Origin: Desulfobacteraceae bacterium
Lineage (GTDB): Bacteria > Desulfobacterota > DSM-4660 > Desulfatiglandales > Desulfatiglandaceae
Length of the DNA stretch: 15,996 nucleotides
Direction of reading: 5' to 3'
NCBI GenBank assembly: GCA_020349865.1
Contig: CP070700.1
Span: 4,437,499 to 4,453,494 of the forward strand
Shown here: positions 1 through 5,294 of the stretch, in pieces
How positions within the stretch are numbered: the first letter of the stretch is position 1
Layout: every line of letters starts with the position of its first letter
The notes under the pieces: generated by a model
Database searches by the model: none
Told to the model about the DNA's origin: nothing
Seen by the model: the letters and a program-made list of their open reading frames with translations, nothing else
Made by a program: the position numbers and the translations under genes

Positions 1-129
1 ACGGGTGGGGTAGTGACAATTTTTAGTAACGAAAAGAATAGACGAACTGGAGCAATAGGAACGGGAATAGTTTCTCTTGGGACAACTCTTTTAATCCTAT
101 TTATGTATTTAGAATTTCACCCATTTTGA
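1..129 (+). CDS. 3' end of an unidentified, probably membrane, protein (partial)
   Basis: Frame 1 is open from the window edge to a TGA at 127-129, giving 42 residues of a protein whose start lies outside the window. The last part (roughly residues 18-38) is hydrophobic and could form a C-terminal membrane helix, after a short basic stretch (NEKNRR). It is convergent with hgcB, with about 145 bases between the two stops. I do not recognise a family from so short a piece. It could also be a chance open frame, so confidence is limited. Confidence 0.4.
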   Translation, partial: TGGVVTIFSNEKNRRTGAIGTGIVSLGTTLLILFMYLEFHPF

Positions 130-273
130 TTTTTGTCATCAAGCCACGCCATCCTGTTTTCCCGGGTCCTTGGATGATACCTTTTTTCAGAAATGTTAAG
201 GATATGACGAATAGGAAATCTCTTAAGCTTTGGATAGAGCTGTGGTGTCATTCACCCTTTGTTTCCCGTATCT

Positions 274-621
274 TTAACAGCACCTCTTTCCATTGGACAC
301 TTCTGATTCGTTAATCCCGTTTCCGGCACTCTCATCCGGGTCTATCACGCAGCAACATGAAGACGCATCCCGGCCTAAAGCCGTGTTGATGACAGCAGCG
401 GCACAGCCTACACCTGCCCTGACGAATATGGCGTCTGTCGGGCAGTTGCGGGCGCAGGCCCCACACTCCATGCAGAGATCCCGGTTTTCAATCCTGGCGT
501 GCCCGTTATTCATGCTGAGGACCTCATGAGGGCAGACTATCAGGCACATACCGCACCCAACGCACTTCTCCTGATCAAGTTTTAGGGTGACTACATCCTT
601 GAGATAAACTAATTCTCCCAT
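274..621 (-). CDS. hgcB: HgcB, 4Fe-4S ferredoxin of mercury methylation
   Basis: HgcB is the cytoplasmic ferredoxin that is thought to reduce the corrinoid cofactor of HgcA and may deliver Hg(II) during methylmercury formation. The 115-residue product has two CxxCxxCxxxC-P motifs (C20, C23, C26, C30 and C50, C53, C56, C60), each holding a 4Fe-4S cluster. It also has the Cys of the VGC segment (C73), a Cys triplet at 89-91 and the terminal Cys pair (C114, C115) that marks HgcB among ferredoxins. The ATG at 621 is preceded by AAGGAG eight bases upstream. It begins 12 bases after the hgcA stop, so the two genes are surely co-transcribed. Length and motifs fit the family. Function is assigned by family and by its partner, not tested here. 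Confidence 0.93.
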   Translation of the reverse strand: MGELVYLKDVVTLKLDQEKCVGCGMCLIVCPHEVLSMNNGHARIENRDLCMECGACARNCPTDAIFVRAGVGCAAAVINTALGRDASSCCCVIDPDESAGNGINESEVSNGKRCC

Positions 622-633
622 TTCACAAACTCC

Positions 634-1695
634 TTAAACCACAAACAGCGATCCCATCCATAAAAGTAAGCCTGCAGCACCTGCAACAATCTCCAAGGGC
701 ACCGCCCATTTCATCTCCTTCTTGACCCCTGAAAGGGAGGTATAGGTCGAAGCTCCGGTAAAATCCATGGCTAAATATGCCGTGATGGTGGGAACTAATA
801 AGAACCAGGCTAAGATTTCGGTGCAGAAAGCCCAATTGCTGAGATCTCCCGTCCGAAAGGCCGTAAGTATAATCGCCGTTATAAGACCCAGGGTCACCCC
901 TTTCACCGAGAAGGCGCGACCAGGCAGCCATGGCAACAGAATGGGTGTTAAAACCGTCCCTGCCGCCACCGCACTGAGCAGTGCAACTATTGCAAAGAGA
1001 CCGTAGTTTAATGCGTCGGTCCAAAATCCAGCCTGCCCGCCCAGGCCACCAAGAAAGAAAAATGCGGGGATTATGAAAAGGCTCCATTTAAGAGCGCTGA
1101 CCAGTTCCACCGGGATAAGAACTGCCCTTTCCCTGATGGTAAAGGTCTTGTTTCGCATCTCAGGGGTCGCTTTGAGTCCTGCATCCAAAAAAGCGGGCAG
1201 GTCCGTGGCCTTGATGGGGCCATAGATAACCTTGAAACCTGAGAGTTTCTTTACCTTGTGGGCCGCAACTCCTGGGCCTGATAACTGCGGCAGAATCAAT
1301 TGCCGATGCGCCACAACACCGGCCAATCCACTGGACTCAATTCGGCGTACCAATTCCTCGGTGCCGAATGTTCCCTTCCCTGCAGCACACCAGACATTTA
1401 TACCTTCGGTGTCCAGCACCAGGAGCCATGCATGACGGCCTGGGAAGGCCTCACGAAGCCGATCAAAACTCATCTTATAATTGCCTGTGACAATAACAGG
1501 GGCCTGATCATCCGGGCTCCCGAGGGCATATAGTCCAGGTTCTATGATATAGTGCATGCGGCCCACGCCCCACCGGGCCTTAATGCTCCCCCAGTGATCG
1601 GCCCGAACCAATGTTGAAGATATTCGGGGAACAGATCCCACCTGAGTCTGAAAAGCCCCCTTCACAAAAGGCTGTTTAAGGCTGGGCAGGCTCAA
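634..1695 (-). CDS. hgcA: HgcA, corrinoid-dependent mercury methyltransferase
   Basis: HgcA is the membrane-anchored corrinoid protein that transfers a methyl group to Hg(II). Counted from the TTG at 1695 the product has 353 residues. The diagnostic cap-helix motif NVWCAAGK lies at residues 100-107, and C103 is the expected lower cobalt ligand. The cobalamin-binding domain occupies about residues 1-190. It is followed by about five membrane helices from residue 200 to the end, with the conserved segment STYTSLSGV near 316-324. The TTG has a GGGAGGA nine bases upstream. However, family-like sequence (PSLKQPFV) begins right at this start, so the true N terminus may lie further upstream; see the in-frame extension at 1696-1824. 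hgcB follows 12 bases later. The gene is intact from here to its stop. Confidence 0.93.
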   Translation of the reverse strand: MSLPSLKQPFVKGAFQTQVGSVPRISSTLVRADHWGSIKARWGVGRMHYIIEPGLYALGSPDDQAPVIVTGNYKMSFDRLREAFPGRHAWLLVLDTEGINVWCAAGKGTFGTEELVRRIESSGLAGVVAHRQLILPQLSGPGVAAHKVKKLSGFKVIYGPIKATDLPAFLDAGLKATPEMRNKTFTIRERAVLIPVELVSALKWSLFIIPAFFFLGGLGGQAGFWTDALNYGLFAIVALLSAVAAGTVLTPILLPWLPGRAFSVKGVTLGLITAIILTAFRTGDLSNWAFCTEILAWFLLVPTITAYLAMDFTGASTYTSLSGVKKEMKWAVPLEIVAGAAGLLLWMGSLFVV

Positions 1696-1720
1696 CTGAG
1701 CCTTTCCTCCCTGGGCTCAG
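1689..1720 (-). promoter_or_regulatory. Two competing hairpins over the hgcA start region
   Basis: Three copies of GGCTCA/TGAGCC allow two mutually exclusive stems in the transcript. In the first, CTGAGCC (1714-1720) pairs with GGCTCAG (1696-1702) and exposes the GGGAGGAAA ribosome-binding site in an 11-base loop. In the second, GGCTC (1698-1702) pairs with GAGCC (1689-1693) and encloses the TTG start partly in an AGTT loop. The pairings are read directly. Whether they act as a SECIS element, as a translational switch, or not at all is inference. Confidence 0.4.
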
Positions 1721-1824
1721 CAACTGGTTGTCAGATCTTTGTTTTTCACCGATCCAATGAGAGGCTGATCGGTCTGAAAATCAACGGTTTTCCGGGCCGA
1801 AGGACCATCTTGCCCTTGATTCAT
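1696..1824 (-). other. In-frame 5' extension of hgcA containing a Cys-UGA pair
   Basis: The hgcA frame is open upstream of the TTG apart from one TGA (1717-1719). Beyond it, 35 codons lead back to an ATG at 1824 whose first bases overlap the stop of the preceding ORF as ATGA, with GGGGGAA about seven bases before it. The UGA directly follows a Cys codon, giving ...LTTSC-UGA-AQGGKAQ... If UGA were read as selenocysteine, HgcA would have 396 residues with Sec at 36. A 5-bp hairpin (1689-1702) with an AGUU loop starts 14 bases after the UGA, a position expected for a bacterial SECIS. The alternative is a plain stop, with hgcA starting at the TTG. I cannot decide between them from sequence alone. 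Confidence 0.45.
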
Positions 1825-1994
1825 AATAAAATTCCCCCAACTCTTCTGTTTATGCACCAAATTGAAACAGCGCTAAAAAACCATTGGAACATATCCATCC
1901 AGCCTTCTCCGAGCGTCCGATGCGCATACATCAAACCTGTTAATGCTTTCTCGTTTTCGCCAGTAGCTATAATCACCAATAGTTTAGAACTCAT
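1821..1994 (-). pseudogene. Decayed DsrE-like gene at the head of the hgc operon
   Basis: An ATG at 1994 with a very good ribosome-binding site (AAGGAGG seven bases upstream) opens a 57-residue frame starting MSSKLLVIIATGENEKA. The first 33 residues resemble the N terminus of small DsrE-family proteins (beta strand, TG.E..KAL, then GWMD). After that the frame loses the family pattern. A different frame briefly reads VPMVF before a stop, so at least two indels appear to have occurred, and most of the expected protein is missing. The ORF ends in TGA, overlapping an ATG in the hgcA frame. It may now act only as a translated leader that couples into hgcA. The family call rests on a short segment and is tentative. 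Confidence 0.4.
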
Positions 1995-2007
1995 AGAAAT
2001 CCTCCTT

Positions 2008-2034
2008 CTATTCTCCTTTAAGGGGCCTTGTCAT
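2008..2034 (-). other. Eight-codon leader ORF matching the 3' end of arsR
   Basis: The leader of the hgc transcript holds a mini-ORF reading MTRPLKGE-stop. Its last codons and following bases (CTTAAAGGAGAATAGAAG) match the end of the arsR gene at 10275 (TTTAAAGGAGAATAAAAG, encoding ...FKGE-stop) in the same reading frame, about 19 of 24 bases. As the promoters of the two loci also match, this looks like the scar of an arsR copy deleted between its promoter and its last codons. A GGATAAG/CTTATCC stem (2038-2059) lies just upstream. The mini-ORF could also be translated, but has no clear ribosome-binding site. Confidence 0.45.
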
Positions 2035-2071
2035 GATGGATAAGTAATATTTCTTATCCTCTCAGTTTTTA

Positions 2072-2121
2072 ATCGTTTATCGTAGATTTACGATTTTAAT
2101 GTCAAGACCTTCCTCTGTCAA
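2072..2121 (-). promoter_or_regulatory. ArsR-type operator and sigma-70 promoter of the hgc operon
   Basis: On the minus strand a perfect -35 TTGACA (2116-2121) and a -10 TAAAAT (2093-2098) are 17 bases apart. Overlapping the -10 is a perfect inverted repeat ATCGTA-N4-TACGAT (2079-2094), and one more ATCGT half-site at 2072-2076. A repressor bound here would block RNA polymerase. The same arrangement occurs before arsR (10766-10808), with about 80 percent identity over some 73 bases. The site lies about 80 bases before the DsrE-like start and points toward hgcA. Binding by the ArsR in this window is inferred. Confidence 0.8.
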
Positions 2122-2125
2122 GCAC

Positions 2126-2190
2126 CTTTTACGAAAAATGCCAGAACGCCCCGGCAAAAGGTTGGGCATTCTGGCATTTTTCGTGAAAAG
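2126..2190. terminator. Long hairpin, probable bidirectional terminator
   Basis: Arms 2131-2151 and 2164-2184 form a 21-bp stem with one mismatch or wobble around a 12-base loop. Flanking CTTTT/GAAAAG bases extend it. The GC-rich inner stem is followed on either strand by ATTTTT within the outer stem, so it can act as an intrinsic terminator in both directions. It lies between the 3' end of the beta-helix gene and the hgc promoter, and would insulate hgc from read-through. It has no counterpart at the arsR promoter. Confidence 0.55.
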
Positions 2191-2278
2191 CCCCGTGCTT
2201 ACGCACGGATTATCTAAGTCTAAGGTTTTTTCTTCATGGATGAAATGGAGCCCCCACCTTCCTCATTTTAGCCTTTCA

Positions 2279-2305
2279 CTCACCTCCTTTCGGTTCAATT
2301 CCATC
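2279..2305 (-). repeat. 27-base leader repeat, copy 1
   Basis: These 27 bases recur at 5761-5787 with one difference. Read on the minus strand the unit contains GGAATTGAACCG followed by an AAGGAGGTGA ribosome-binding-site-like core. Copy 1 overlaps the stop codon of the beta-helix gene (TGA at 2295-2297) and is followed only by a very short frame. It looks like a piece of leader sequence moved or duplicated. Confidence 0.6.
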
Positions 2306-3443
2306 CTTTACTCTTTGCACTCACAAAATCTGCTTCGCATGCTTTCCCACCAAATGCATACGCGCCCATATCTACAGTTCCATCTGTTATCCTTGGTTTC
2401 CCATCCTTGTCTTTTTCAGACAGCCCGGGGGCATCATTTGCACCAGCGCCTATACAGGGGGACCCATACATAAGGTGCAAGTCTCCATTTTCCTCGTCAA
2501 CAAAAAGTGGGTCTTGACTGATGCACTCTTCGTCGGCGTAATAGAACCCCCACTTAATATTACAAAAAGTTATATCATAAGTGGAACCCTTACTTGAAAT
2601 TTCAGGACCATTTTTCAACTCATCCCCTATGGTCAATAAATCTCCCCAGAGGATACAATTGCTGATAGTAAGAAAAGAATCAATGCTATAGATTCCGCCG
2701 CCATAGTCGGCAGCGTGGTTTTTGGAGAAGGTGCAGTTAGTGATGATGGGAGAGGAATCCCAGTGGTACATCCCGCCACCTTTATTAGACGCATAGTTAT
2801 CGAACAGTGTGCAGTTGGTGATGATGAAGAAGGATACTGTGCCGTAAATTCCCCCACCTCGCCTTGCCTGGTTTTTAGAGATGTCGCAGTTGATGATAGT
2901 GGCGGAGGAAGCTTTCACGCAGATTCCTCCGCCTAAAGCTGCACTGTTTACGGTGATGTTGCAGTTGCTGATAGTGGGAGAGCAATCTCTGACGTTGATT
3001 CCCCCGCCGCCCTTGTTTGTGAGGGCAAGACGGGCATTGCCTCCGGTTATGGTAAAGCCGTCTATGAATGCGTCAGCCGTGACAAAAAAACAGTGGTAGG
3101 CAGTATCCTGGCCATCCACCTTTGTCACATTTGTCATCCAATTTCTCTGGGTTTTCTCAGTCTCTGTACCATCGAACCCCCCGTAAATAGCAACGGTCTT
3201 GTCAACATTAATTTGGCTGTTGAGAAAATACGTTCCTTTTTGCACCCAAATTTCATCCCTATCTGTCGCCGAATCGATGGCTCTCTGAATGGTTGCAAAG
3301 GCATCATCCCAACTGCTTCCACCGTTGCTATCTGAGCCATCTGTCTGCACATACCATACTACTGCTCGTGCAGTGGCGGCAGCACCTCCCGAAAAAGTAA
3401 ATACGCACAAAAAAGCAAAGCATAGCACCAGGAATGCTTCCAT
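2295..3443 (-). CDS. Secreted right-handed parallel beta-helix protein
   Basis: The 382-residue product begins with a signal peptide (hydrophobic residues 3-20, Ala-rich cleavage region near 21-27). It then shows the start of a pectate-lyase-like fold: WYVQTDGSDSNGGSSW, then a repeated-strand region with GTYFL and a GGFDGTE segment. From about residue 140 to 270 there are five or so rungs of the pattern GGGI...S..I.NC.I..N.A. The C-terminal D-G-T-V-D-M-G-A-Y segment is typical of these large exported proteins. Enzymatic activity is not evident, since such folds serve as polysaccharide-degrading enzymes, adhesins or surface proteins. The ATG at 3443 gives the signal peptide. A 55-bp conserved element lies about 220 bases upstream, suggesting control by the nearby NarL-type regulators. 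Confidence 0.82.
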   Translation of the reverse strand: MEAFLVLCFAFLCVFTFSGGAAATARAVVWYVQTDGSDSNGGSSWDDAFATIQRAIDSATDRDEIWVQKGTYFLNSQINVDKTVAIYGGFDGTETEKTQRNWMTNVTKVDGQDTAYHCFFVTADAFIDGFTITGGNARLALTNKGGGGINVRDCSPTISNCNITVNSAALGGGICVKASSATIINCDISKNQARRGGGIYGTVSFFIITNCTLFDNYASNKGGGMYHWDSSPIITNCTFSKNHAADYGGGIYSIDSFLTISNCILWGDLLTIGDELKNGPEISSKGSTYDITFCNIKWGFYYADEECISQDPLFVDEENGDLHLMYGSPCIGAGANDAPGLSEKDKDGKPRITDGTVDMGAYAFGGKACEADFVSAKSKGWN

Positions 3444-3508
3444 TATTATCTCACCATAAAATTATTGATCGAGAGTTCAGACTCCCAGCCCCACAAAGTA
3501 TAAATAAG

Positions 3509-3532
3509 AATGACAATCGAGGCCGTGGATAT
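3509..3532. repeat. 24-base repeat, copy 1 (second copy at 4928-4951)
   Basis: The bases AATGACAATCG...CGTGGATAT occur here and at 4928-4951 with 21 of 24 identical, in the same orientation. Here they lie in the leader of the beta-helix gene, between its start and the 55-bp element. The same stretch contains a GGACTG-TGT-CAGTCC hairpin (3570-3584). On the plus strand the repeat opens a 48-codon frame with no ribosome-binding site, which I do not call a gene. Confidence 0.45.
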
Positions 3533-3665
3533 CAGGAAGACTTACTGCCTTGAGGGCCTGTGGCAAAAAGGACTGTGTCAGTCCCTTATGGCAAGATACT
3601 TCTCATTTTACCGATTTTCAGTCACCAGTAGAATTTATATCATCCCTAACACCTAAAGATAAATG

Positions 3666-3720
3666 GGTGTATCTACCTATTTATACGTAGGTAAAACTAC
3701 CTATAAAGTAGATATATGAG
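3666..3720 (-). promoter_or_regulatory. 55-bp conserved element, copy A, upstream of the beta-helix gene
   Basis: This stretch aligns without gaps to 5845-5899, with about 43 of 55 bases identical. It contains a perfect inverted repeat TAGGTA-N4-TACCTA and repeated CTAC/GTAG half-sites. It lies 20 bases beyond the stop of one NarL-type regulator gene and 223 bases upstream of the beta-helix start; copy B has an equivalent place. Conserved bases continue toward an AT-rich ATAAATT/TAAAATT stretch that could be a -10 region. A binding site for an activator, perhaps the adjacent regulator, is inferred. Confidence 0.55.
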
Positions 3721-3739
3721 GTTCTGCAGAAGGGTAGCT

Positions 3740-4399
3740 TTAAATGGTGGACGAGGTGTAGCCCCTGTGAATGGCGTATTTTACCAGGTTGGCGGTTTGC
3801 CTTATATTCAGCTTTTCCATAATATTGGCACGGTGACGTTCTGCGGTGCGGATGCTTATAAAGAGGAGATCGGCAATCTCTTTGTTCGTAATTCCCTCGA
3901 CAATAAGCTTTAGGACTTCTCGTTCACGTATGGTCAGTGGATCAGACTGCGGCGTCAATTGGCCGCTGCGGGACGCTTGGATCAACTCATGAGTCAACTC
4001 CCCGGATAAGAGGGGCGATATATAATGACCCCCCTGTCGAATCTTTTCAACAGCGGCAAAGAGCTCTGTATCAGCATCTTCTTTAAGCAGGTACCCTTCG
4101 GCACCGACCGAGATGGCATAATAAACGTATTCCTTGTTCTTGTGCATCGTCAGGATCAATACTTTCACGCCCGGAGAAATCATTTTGATTTCCCGAGATG
4201 CTTCAAGTCCTCGCAGTTTCGGCATGGATATGTCCAGGATTACAATGTCCTGGGTCGTTTTTTTTAAGAGTTCGAGGAGCTCAAGACCATCACCCGCCTC
4301 ACCAATCACCTTAAGGTCCTCAGCCCTCTCCAGAATATTCTTTATGCCCTGGCGAAACATGACATGATCATCGGCTAATACAATACGATAGGTGCTCAC
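3740..4399 (-). CDS. NarL/FixJ-family response regulator (orphan paralogue)
   Basis: The 219-residue protein has an N-terminal receiver domain (residues 4-120) with acidic pocket D10-D11, phospho-acceptor D56 (VILDIS), T84 and K106. A LuxR-type helix-turn-helix follows at about 150-212 (LTIREREVLKLIVEGITNKEIA). It should bind DNA after phosphorylation. It is clearly a paralogue of the regulator at 6024-6677, differing at scattered positions only, yet no kinase gene adjoins it. The start is a GTG at 4399 with AGAGGA seven bases upstream. The paralogue reads ATG-GTG-AGT at the same place, and the short leader here (GATTTGAGAGGAAC) weakly recalls the 3' end of the kinase gene, as expected if the pair was duplicated and the kinase lost. 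It probably shares the kinase encoded at 6671-8473. Confidence 0.9.
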   Translation of the reverse strand: MSTYRIVLADDHVMFRQGIKNILERAEDLKVIGEAGDGLELLELLKKTTQDIVILDISMPKLRGLEASREIKMISPGVKVLILTMHKNKEYVYYAISVGAEGYLLKEDADTELFAAVEKIRQGGHYISPLLSGELTHELIQASRSGQLTPQSDPLTIREREVLKLIVEGITNKEIADLLFISIRTAERHRANIMEKLNIRQTANLVKYAIHRGYTSSTI

Positions 4400-4532
4400 T
4401 AAAAGTTCCTCTCAAATCAATGCCATAAATCACGGCATATTGTTTTAGGAAATAATAATCTTAGTGGTTTTGCCCTTATATACGGATGGACTAACAATAA
4501 AGTCACAGGAAAGCGAAGTTTTTTGACAACTG

Positions 4533-4830
4533 GTAACACTTTAGCTCTTTAAAATAAGACAAGAAGGGCCATGGGGATCTCTTTTTCAAAGGCCGCATCA
4601 TAAAAATTATACCAAGCTCGTAGAACGCCCCCTGAGCCATGAACAGCGTTGCTGAGCAGGCAGAGAGGACGATCTCTTTTATGAAGATTCCCTTCTGGGG
4701 CTGTCCTATGCTGAATTTTAAGGCCAATCTGCCGTTCTATGTAATGAAGCCGGCTTATGCGGCCTTTGAAAAAGAGATCCCCATGGCCCTACAATCCACG
4801 GTTGGTTTTTTCAAAAAACTAAATTGTTAC
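4533..4830. mobile_element. 298-bp non-autonomous element with IS66-like ends
   Basis: The element begins GTAACACTTTAG (4533) and ends with the inverse CTAAATTGTTAC (4830). It is flanked by an 8-base direct repeat, GACAACTG (4525-4532) and GACAACTA (4831-4838), identical at seven of eight positions. GTAA termini with 8-bp target duplications are what the IS66 family shows. Inside, a perfect 34-bp inverted repeat (4565-4598 and 4757-4790) makes the ends strongly palindromic. The centre has open frames of about 75 codons on each strand but nothing I recognise as a transposase, so it would need a transposase supplied elsewhere. A shorter relative lies at 5901-5988. Family assignment rests on end sequence and duplication length only. 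Confidence 0.6.
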
Positions 4831-4927
4831 GACAACTATTTTTCGGGATCTTTAAGAAATTACTGAAGACAGATGAAATGCACCTCAGTGAGACCTGAAA
4901 AACGATCAGGACCGCTTGCACGGGGAA

Positions 4928-4951
4928 AATGACAATCGCTGTCGTGGATAT
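4928..4951. repeat. 24-base repeat, copy 2
   Basis: This matches 3509-3532 at 21 of 24 positions. It lies in the gene-poor stretch between the IS66-like element and the element at 4965-5153. No gene follows it on either strand, so it may be the leftover leader of a lost gene. Confidence 0.4.
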
Positions 4952-4964
4952 TGGTGGGCTGCCG

Positions 4965-5153
4965 CCTTTAAACCTAGATTGTGCAGTAGAATCTGTAGCG
5001 AGGCGCAGAAAACCATAGTGAAACGCGCAGTTTGAGCAATTTTATATCGTAGGCATATTAATAAATATGTCGAGGAACAAAATCGGGAAACAAGCGTTGC
5101 AGTGAGGATTTACAAGTCGCAGTAGGAGACTACTGCACAATCTGAGTTTAAGG
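4965..5153. mobile_element. 189-bp inverted-repeat element, MITE-like
   Basis: The ends are inverted repeats of about 25 bases. A perfect 14-base core, AGATTGTGCAGTAG (4976-4989), pairs with CTACTGCACAATCT (5130-5143), and CCTTTAAAC / GTTTAAGG lie outside it. Next to the right arm is a perfect GCAGTAG-GAGA-CTACTGC hairpin (5119-5136). The inside has no coding frame. A 15-base piece (5030-5044, GTTTGAGCAATTTTA) is repeated exactly at 5805-5819 in the leader of the next gene. I see no target duplication, so mobility is only inferred from the structure. Confidence 0.45.
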
Positions 5154-5163
5154 ATCAATGCCT

Positions 5164-5213
5164 AAAAAAGAGGGCCGTGCCAGTCGGAAAACAGGTTCGA
5201 CAGACACGACCCT
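5164..5213 (-). terminator. Intrinsic terminator of the small exported-protein gene
   Basis: On the minus strand, AGGGTCGTG (5205-5213) pairs with CACGGCCCT (5171-5179) with one mismatch, and an inner GTCG/CGAC pairing tightens the loop. The stem is followed by CTTTTTT (5164-5170). It lies about 80 bases past the stop of the gene at 5295-5624, in the right direction to end its transcript. Confidence 0.65.
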
Positions 5214-5294
5214 TCTAAAAAAACTGAGTAGGCCATCGGATAGGAGGCGATGGGGCTCAAAACCGGTTGATCTGCTCTATGGTTTCCCACTTGA

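Noticed and set aside
3510..3656. A 48-codon plus-strand frame starting MTIEAVDIRKTY, reminiscent of an ABC ATPase N terminus
   Set aside because: It has no ribosome-binding site, the similarity ends after about 12 residues, and the start lies in a repeated non-coding unit.
4503..4866. Open frames of about 75 codons on both strands in the IS66-like element
   Set aside because: They largely mirror each other because of the inverted repeat and show no transposase motif.
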